From: Colocasia esculenta
Taxonomy: Eukaryota; Streptophyta; Magnoliopsida; Alismatales; Araceae
Length of the DNA stretch: 64,000 bases
Direction: 5' to 3'
Assembly: GCA_014218235.1 (NCBI GenBank)
Contig: CM024755.1
Coordinates: 38,584,713-38,648,712 of the forward strand
Position numbers and translations under genes: made by a program. The notes beneath the pieces are model-generated. The model worked only from the letters and a program-made list of their open reading frames with translations. It ran no database searches and was not told the DNA's origin. The first letter of the stretch is position 1. Every line of letters begins with the position of its first letter. Below are positions 57,444 to 64,000 of the stretch, in pieces.

Positions 57444-60371
57444 TGTAACGACCCTCTTTATATCGGTACGATTCTACCAACCCACGTCGATATAGAAAGC
57501 ATCGCCACAGTGGGACATTTACCCAACACTAGTACGATAGGCTGAAATATACACAAATATAATATCACATGACAGCGGAAAAGAAAGAACTAAATGAGAT
57601 ATCTTATTCCATCATCCACATTTTATCCACAGTCCATAAAGAGGAAAAGAACTAGACATTTCATAACTAAAATAAATGAATTAAGTACATTGTCCACATA
57701 AGACTATACAGAGTCCTTTATTACATACTTATGAAAATGAAAATACAATGCTAATTCCGCAATGTCTCCTACTCCCGCTATGAGTCACTCCTAACGACTT
57801 CCTCGAAAGAAGTAGAAACGTCTGCACCTGTACGCCGAAGCAAGAATAAGTCCAAAAGAACTCAACAAGTAACTCTAAACACATTAAACTTACATGCATC
57901 ACCTAACATTCATATTCTCATACCACACGATCACATATAAGCATGGATTTAGCTATTTATGCAAATAGAACCTAAACATGATTTCTACCCATATTACACA
58001 TAGAAATTGTTTAGCACAAATTATTCAATAACTTAAAGCCTATCGCATGCTCTCTACACATTTATCAATATATTACACTAAGTTTCATTTAACTACAATT
58101 ATATATTCACAGGTTAACATTTGTCATCTAAAACATAGAGTTGTACACATAAAGAAGGAGACAATTCTAGCATGGATTCTATAATCATTTTCACATGAAT
58201 AACACATTTATACACATGAAAAGCTTGCTGTTTTGCTATGTACATAACATATTCATTTAAGAAGTTATCATTTCACCTGCTATCACAAGAGTTCATATTA
58301 ACATATAATCATTTACACAATTTCACAATTTTCACATGCATATTCCCTTAAACACAATTTCACATTATTTAAATGCCGTGACACATAGCCCAAACTACCA
58401 TTAGAAGGACACACACTAATCACAACACATATCTATCACCTGGGCATTCCAGTGATAAATCTTAGTTACTGCGCAGAACCGGGAGAAGTACTCTCCACCC
58501 TAACCAGCGATACTTGTTAGCCTCCAGGATTTAATCCCAATGCCCGTAGGACATCACTCAGTATGAACCTTCCTGTAGGGACTTTACCACAGTACAGTTC
58601 CACAGCCCTCTAAGGTAGCAGTGTCACCCACTGGCACATTTACACATTTTCCATTTAAACACACACACAATTTCACACCATTTTAACCCGTTATTTTCAT
58701 TTTCACATTCATGCACATGGTTTAGGTTCCCTATCATGGTACTACTGTTAATAGAAGTAATCAGTTACAACTTCTAATTGATTTATATCATGTTGTAATT
58801 AATCATTTTTAATTACACTAAACCATACCCTTTTTATGATGAAAATATTGTAATCAGTACCTACTGTTATCCAATGAATGTAAAAATTTAACCAATGGTC
58901 ATTTATTGTTCACAGATCACATATACGAAGTTTCAAAATTTTATGAAATATCCACTATTTACAAAAATTCAAATAGTGATATTAACTCAGGTTAAATTAG
59001 CCCAATTTACATAGTGGTTATCATTCACACCTATAGTCCATGCTACGTGTGCATACTGACAGTACTGAACATATAATAATTTTAAGGAATTTATTTACTT
59101 TCATAACATTTAATGGAATTTCTACACTAAATAGGCATGCTTACTATTTTTCGATTCAGAAAATGTAATAATTTATACAGCCATCAGAAATTCATCAATT
59201 TATAATAGTACATTTTGATGATTATTTAACTAACATAGAAAATTTATGACATCAAGCTTTATCACAAGATCATGTAACAATGATTTAACATGCTTACAAC
59301 AATATTTCAAAATTTTCCAGTAAATATTGCAGTAAATGAAAATTCATCAAAATTTCATAACATTGCACATAAATCCCGGAAATAGATTATAAAGGGCAAA
59401 CAGACCAACTGTTTCTGCCTGAAGAACTAAACGGCAAGGGGGTGGCCGTTTACCAGGTTAACGGCAACAAAGATCGCCGCCAACTTAAGATCTTAACGGC
59501 AAGAGATCCTGCTGTTAAGTTCCTGTCTATGCAGAACACAGACTGAACGCCAAACGATCACTTGAATGGGGGGTTCCAAGACACGAGAAAATTCTGTAAA
59601 ATTTCTGGGACATACTAGACACATGTAGGGATGATGTGGATGGGTTACTTGCCTGTAGAAAATTTCTCAATCGATGATTTAAGTCGAAGAAGCCCTCCTC
59701 GGCCTGAACCAAAGAGTCCTCAAATCCACCTTCACCCGGTTTCTGTGTTGATCTTCTCAGCACACCAGTGTGGGGAAGTCGTTCCCAGATTTATTGACTC
59801 CTCTCCAGTCGTTGTAGAATGCCGGATGAAGTCGCTAGTCGCCGAATTTCAGAGGTCCAAGTCGGAGTTTCGCACATAAAATATTACGGTTTTTGACAAA
59901 GAGTCAAAAGGAGTCAGATCGGCCCACGAGGGTGTTTTTATAAGGGCAAGGGTCGGAGACGAGTTTGGGTAAGGCAAAGAGCCGTTGGGGTCGGTTTCCA
60001 AAACAAGAGGCTGAGTTTCTGGAGATGTTTCCAGATCTGAAAACGTAACTGATCTGGGATATTGACGTCAACATCTCTGACCATCGATTCAGAATAGGCG
60101 TCCATCGATATTGCCGTCGATTCACAGTCAACGTCAACTGATGTTGACGCCAACTGGTTGACGGAACAGACTTAAAATATGAAGAACTATATACACCACA
60201 CACATATAGATATCTACATATATACAATGTATACATCACAATATTAATTACTCATATATATATATATATATAAATACTTTGCACTATACTCTACACATCA
60301 ATAATATGTACTCATATACGCATATATATATATATAAGTAAACACTCAAGATGAAAATCAAGGGCCTTACA
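57444..60371 (-). repeat. 5' LTR of gypsy A (2928 bp)
   Basis: Matches the 36389-39334 copy along its length. The palindrome TTGACGTCAA is at 60062-60071 with several nearby CAACGTCAAC/GTTGACGCC words, and the TATA-like box is near 59935. The (AT)n tract is shorter and broken by about 65 bp not seen in the other copy. Confidence 0.93.
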
Positions 60372-60376
60372 TGTTA

Positions 60377-61946
60377 AGTGTGTGCAAGTGTAATAAAATC
60401 ATGAGAGCATGAATAGCTGTGCATATAGCTTTTAAATTAAATAAAATTATGAGAATAATACCCAAGATTTCTTAACTGGTCGTTAGTATTCATAATAGTG
60501 TTTAATTAGGGTTAAATAGGGATTATATGGCATAATTAATAGGGGTGTATGAGCAATTAGGGTTTCTGGCCGCTTTGCTAAAATCACGACGAGGGTACCT
60601 GTCGCGTTTCAGGTCGCAACATAGCGGCCGGTCGCGACAGCTGAACCGGGCCGGTCTGGTGGGAATCGCGACGGGTCGGACTGTCGCATTCAAGACGCGA
60701 CGGTCAGGCCTGTCGCGTTCAAGACGCGACAGTCAAGCCTATCACGACCCTTCTGAGATCACGACAGGTCGGGCCGTCACGATTTCAGAAGGTGGTCCGA
60801 GCCCAGAAAATTAGTTCAGCCCTTTTTAGGGTTCGGTCCAACCCTCTATGGCATGACATAGGGCTGTTTAAAAATCAATATAAAATCATAGGAACATCCA
60901 AAAATCATGAAACTAGTTTTGAATGAAAGTATACACGTAGATGTATCAACATGCTTGAGTAATTAGAAAATAGACAAGTACTGGGCATGCTTTAATTAGG
61001 TTACATTTTAGTGACCTAAAACATGCACAGTCATGGAAAATGATTTAATTTGCATAGGATGCATGATGAAAATTTGGGGAAATAGGATCATTAGAACCCT
61101 AATATCATGCAGTAACTATGATAAAAGTTTTGTGGCATGAGATCAAGTATATTCATGTTTTGAAAGTAAACATGTAGGTTCGGGAACATGGTGATGACAG
61201 AGATTAGAGCATTTAATACTCTTACATGGAACAACGAATATTAGGGCAATCATGGGGCTTTGATAGAGGGGATCATGATCTACTTAGGATCGAGTTTAAT
61301 TAGGTTAAGCTTGAGAGATTGCCTACCTTTTCACGCTGTAAAGAAATCCTAGGGTTTTGGACGAAGAAGAAGATGAAATCCCCCTTGTTCTAAGCCTTCC
61401 TCTCCTTGCACCTTCGTCCTCAGCCTTTCTCTTCATTCTCCAAAGCTTCAGCAACGTTCTATGGGTTGGTAGGGACGAAATGGGGGTGTATTAGCTTGCT
61501 TTAACAGTCCTAACTTCTAAAAACTCCCCATTTCCTTAAAACTCCGAATTTCTATATTTATCTCCCTATTTCTTGTCTTTATCTACCTAATAGGATTGGG
61601 GAGAGGTTTAATTTCGTAGGTAAAGGGTTTGGGTAAGTCTAGGACTCATTTTTAGGATATATATGGGTTATTTAATATTTATCTTAACCCTTTACTAATC
61701 ATTACTATTTTTATTGCGAATTTAACTTAATTATCTCCCATCCAAAGATGGGCTCTTCATAATTGGGCCCACTCCTTTAGGTTTGGGCCACTAATTTAAC
61801 CCATCTCCTAATTTAGCTTAATGGGCTTTGGTTTAATTCCCTTTATTTCAATTTATTCCCTCTTTATTCTAATTTAAATCTATTTATCATTTTTATTTAA
61901 TTAAAATTTCATTTTATTTAGGATTGTAAAAATCAAAGTTGCTACA
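60377..61946 (-). repeat. Right half of solo LTR D
   Basis: LTR D sequence after the gypsy A insertion. The segment 60590-60800 is rich in GTCGCGAC, CGCGACAG and GACGCGACGG words in an otherwise AT-rich LTR. The remainder shows no reading frame. Confidence 0.85.
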
Positions 61947-61951
61947 ATGAA

Positions 61952-62110
61952 TGATGTTCCTTAACACTTGTGCAGATTAAACATAGTTTGGACATTCCCA
62001 TCGTCATGCAGCACCTGTTCAACGTGGCCATCAATGGGAAGAAGATACTTCAGCATGTTTATACCCAACCTTTCTGAAACCTTGGCATGTATGGAGGCCA
62101 ATTCCATGTC
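61952..62110 (-). pseudogene. MULE transposase, N-terminal exon
   Basis: Minus strand, reading RDMELASIHAKVSERLGINMLKYLLPIDGHVEQVLHDDGNVQTMFNLHK. The YxLP...DDxxVxxMF pattern is the conserved N-terminal module of plant MURA proteins. The frame runs through one TAA (HKC-stop-GTSFIN) and continues across the LTR D insertion into INIYIHVVDTRC at 34970. That shows D entered an exon. The true start further right was not identified. Confidence 0.75.
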
Positions 62111-62234
62111 CCTCCCTATGAAAAGAATGAAACTTTGATCTCCAAATGCACATCTTGCAGGGAGCTATTCCATTGCTTCGCAGAGGAAGGAGAATGAAAG
62201 ACTTTCTTTTCATAGAAATGTGGCGCGTAGTGTC

Positions 62235-62243
62235 TATAAATAG
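62235..62243 (+). promoter_or_regulatory. Possible TATA box between the divergent MULE genes
   Basis: TATAAATAG on the plus strand, about 350 bp before the plus-strand gene's ATG, in the 480 bp between the two MULE genes. The candidate rests on sequence alone. Confidence 0.35.
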
Positions 62244-62589
62244 CATGTGTGAGGAGATAAGTTGCTGTGGGTCAATTTGGCGGGAGTGCGTATCATGGAA
62301 GCAGTGTTGGCGGGAAAGCGCCAGACGAATGAATGTGATAGCTTGAACGTCCGATCGTCGGGAATTCCGATTATGTTCAGCCGCACGATGTTCATCATTA
62401 CAGTGCACCGCCATTCCGTCGGACGATTGACAATCGCGGGTCCACCGAACGCATCCCTGCATATATCGCGGCATTCCAAAACTCCATACACCTGCACCGC
62501 CATTCCTGCACTAGCCCTCTTCTCTGTTACAGTTTTCCATTCTTTGAGTTACATCTGCAGCCGAAGCGATCTCTTCTTCCCCTTTAACG

Positions 62590-63452
62590 ATGGCAAGCCA
62601 TGGATCTCCTATGAGCGTGGCGATTGGTCACATTGCGGCGGAAGCGGAGCAACAAGTGTTAATGGCGATGGAAGTGGATGAAACCACCCTCCAAGTCATC
62701 CGAAGTAGTAATCTTTCTTCTTACCCTGTGTCTGATCTTTGTTGACTGAATGTTTTTTTTTTAAGTTTCGATCTTCTCTTTGCAGACAAGGATCGAAATC
62801 AATTTAATACGTGATGTTCACTTTCATAGTACTGTAGCGTTATGCAAGACTTGCAGTTTAGGAGTGCGCATCTCAAATTAATGAGAAATTCACCATCCCA
62901 CGCGTATGTCAAATGCGAAGTGGTGACCTATCCTATGTCCCTGATAGTCGATCTGATAACACGTTTTGAAGGAGAAGATCGTTTTAAGATTGGCCCCTGC
63001 AGCTTGCCTTTTCATCCTTCAGACCTGGCAACGGTTATGGGTATACCTAATCATGGTTCACCCATCAATCAAAAGGCGGATGGGGCAAAAGCTAGTTTGC
63101 GCTGCATTCTTGGATCCAAACAAACGATGGACAGGCACAATGTCTTGCGAAAGCTTACGGAGTACATTCCACAAGAGGGTGAGCTAGCTATTGAAACTTC
63201 GGTGAAGCTTTGATTTGTGCTTCTATATTCTAGTTTCTTCTTTCGCACAAGTGGGAGGGCGGGGTTGCTGTCCATTATGCCATATGTGGACGACCTCCAT
63301 GACATGAAGAGCGTCAATTGGGCTACTGCCATCCACGAGTACCTGATATCAGCAGTGCAACAGTGCAACGAGCATGTGAAGGTAGCCATAACAGGAGCTC
63401 CGTCTGGCAAAACCATCTTCCTAACCGGTTGCATTCCCTCTTTCGGTGTAAG
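62590..63452 (+). pseudogene. Second MULE gene: plant-mobile-domain-like protein, partial
   Basis: Exon 1 from ATG 62590 (MASHGSPMSVAIGHIAAEAEQ...) may end near 62691 at GT, with acceptor TTTGCAG near 62785. The next block reads LQFRSAHLKLMRNSPSHAYVKCEVVTYPMSLIVDLITRFEGEDRFKIGPCSLPFHPSDLATVMGIPNHG to about 63178. A further block (about 63230-63450) reads YVDDLHDMKSVNWATAIHEYLISAVQQ...IFLTGCIPSFG and ends at a GTAAGT-type donor, so the gene continues right. The Asp-x-A...GIPNHG and DDLxxxxxVNWAxAxxxxL...GC patterns match the plant mobile domain/aminotransferase-like class often carried by MULEs. Stop codons before the core (near 62812 and 62827) suggest decay or unrecognised introns. Its molecular role is not known to me. 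Confidence 0.6.
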
Positions 63453-63461
63453 TTTTATCCT

Positions 63462-63713
63462 CTATGTTACAATACACGAAGTAGTCTTTTACATACGATA
63501 GATCTATCTGTGACAGAACGCGAAGTAGTCTTTTACATACGATTCACTTGCCTCTTACAGTACGCGAAGTACTCTTTTATATACGATATATCTATCTGTT
63601 ATAGTACCCAATGTAGTCTTTTACATACGATACATCGCTCTGTTACAGTATGCAAAGTACTCTTTTACATACGATACACTTGCCTGTCATGGTACGCGAA
63701 GTACTCTTTTATA
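63462..63713 (+). repeat. Tandem repeat of 44-46 bp (about 5.5 copies)
   Basis: Units of the form CTGTTACAGTACGCGAAG, TACTCTTTTACATACGATA, CATCTATC. It begins directly after the donor of the plus-strand MULE gene, so it is intronic, and it shares the CTGTTACAGTA word with the other MULE introns and the foldback element. It is cut by the MITE. Confidence 0.85.
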
Positions 63714-63993
63714 GAGAAATGCTATGGTGCGGCGGAGCCTTTTGATATGACACCGCCGTAGCATAGCACGAACCGTTAGATTTCAATCCAACGGCGGAGC
63801 ACTATAGTACATTCGTGCTCGGTGTTCGGATGCTCGGGTGTTCAGAATACTCATTGCTCGGTGCTCGGTTGTGCTCGGTGCTTGATCCTGCTCGGTGAAT
63901 ATAGACAGACCGTTGGATTAAAAATTCAACAGTCAGGACTAATGGTACGGCGGCGCCATACCTAAAGACTCCGCCATATCATAGCATTACTTC
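63714..63993. mobile_element. Mutator-type MITE (280 bp) at the right edge
   Basis: Left end GAGAAATGCTATGGTGCGGC and inverted right end GAAGTAATGCTATGATATGG continue as long imperfect inverted repeats through GGCGGAG, CCGCCGTA and TTNAATCCAACGG. The left flank TCTTTTATA (63705-63713) matches TCTTTTA after the right end for all seven bases before the window stops, consistent with a 9 bp Mutator duplication. The interior has repeated TGCTCGGTG words. Confidence 0.85.
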
Positions 63994-64000
63994 TCTTTTA

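Larger units (their letters stand above)
36389..60371 (-). mobile_element. Gypsy A: chromovirus (Tekay/Del-like) element hosting B and C
   Basis: Flanked by TGTTA (36384-36388 and 60372-60376). The LTRs are 36389-39334 and 57444-60371. The internal minus-strand order is PBS, gag, protease, RT-RNase H, integrase, chromodomain-like C-terminus and PPT, which is Ty3-gypsy order. B (9.6 kb) interrupts pol at the RT/RNase H junction and C (3.6 kb) interrupts gag. Without them A is about 10.8 kb. Confidence 0.95.
34971..61946 (-). mobile_element. Solo gypsy LTR D (about 3.0 kb), split by element A
   Basis: Outer ends TGTAACACCCC at 34971 and GTTGCTACA at 61946 are flanked by ATGAA on both sides (34966-34970 and 61947-61951). 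Its own sequence is 34971-36388 plus 60377-61946. No internal domain exists, so it is a solo LTR. Ends of the TGTAACRCCC type read as the 3' end of a gypsy LTR, and a TATA-like run (minus) lies near 61549-61556, so I place it on the minus strand. A GTCGCGAC-rich segment is at 60590-60800. The insertion interrupts the MULE transposase coding sequence. Confidence 0.88.
16099..64000. mobile_element. Autonomous-type MULE, decayed, hosting nearly all later insertions (right end outside window)
   Basis: The left terminus GAGAAATTAATTGGGGGTC closely resembles that of the 12880 foldback element, including the following CTGTCAGAG and CCTCTCAGAA words. The MULE's own sequence is left as 16099-18366, 33194-34970 and 61952 to about 63713. 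It carries a mudrA-type transposase on the minus strand and a second gene on the plus strand. The transposase frame and an intron can be followed across both large insertions, which shows these pieces were once contiguous. The right terminal repeat is not reached, so size and target duplication are unknown. Confidence 0.82.

Overview
The window is nuclear DNA of a flowering plant. It contains spliceosomal introns, Ty1-copia and Ty3-gypsy LTR retrotransposons primed by initiator Met-tRNA, Mutator and hAT elements, a LINE tail, and one intact host gene. That gene, a BAHD acyltransferase, has very GC-rich third codon positions. This fits a monocot such as a commelinid, but that is an inference.

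Layout, left to right. Positions 1-7146 hold the 5' part of a minus-strand SIRE-like copia element (Copia-1) with a 2.3 kb LTR. Positions 7147-12547 are host DNA with a 389 bp hAT MITE, the BAHD gene (10791-12224) and a 283 bp Mutator-type MITE just past its stop codon. Positions 12880-15352 are a 2.5 kb almost palindromic Mutator foldback element with a perfect 9 bp target duplication and a tRNA-like sequence in each arm.

From 16099 to beyond the window end, nearly everything lies inside one old autonomous MULE. Its own sequence survives as 16099-18366, 33194-34970 and 61952 to about 63700. It carries a decayed mudrA-type transposase gene on the minus strand and a divergent plus-strand gene that looks like the plant-mobile-domain class. 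A truncated LINE sits in its left terminal repeat. A complete copia element (Copia-2, 18367-33188) sits in a transposase intron and itself contains a solo LTR (31096-32757). A solo gypsy LTR (D, 34971-61946) sits in the transposase coding sequence. D was split by a 24 kb gypsy element (A, 36389-60371, minus strand). A was in turn split by a complete gypsy element (B, 41379-50978, plus strand) and a 3.6 kb solo LTR (C, 52961-56544). Every insertion from 16099 onward was placed by its target-site duplication read directly from the sequence.

No retroelement coding region here is intact. Most interruptions are CAG to TAG, CAA to TAA, TGG to TGA/TAG or CGA to TGA, as expected from cytosine deamination in methylated DNA. 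The most unusual items are: a roughly 3.7 kb extra reading region after pol in Copia-2; two GT-AG introns inside the gag of gypsy A; the second MULE gene and the shared TTACAG-rich repeats in its introns; the foldback element with two outward-facing pol III-type promoters; and family-specific clusters of short words in the LTRs.
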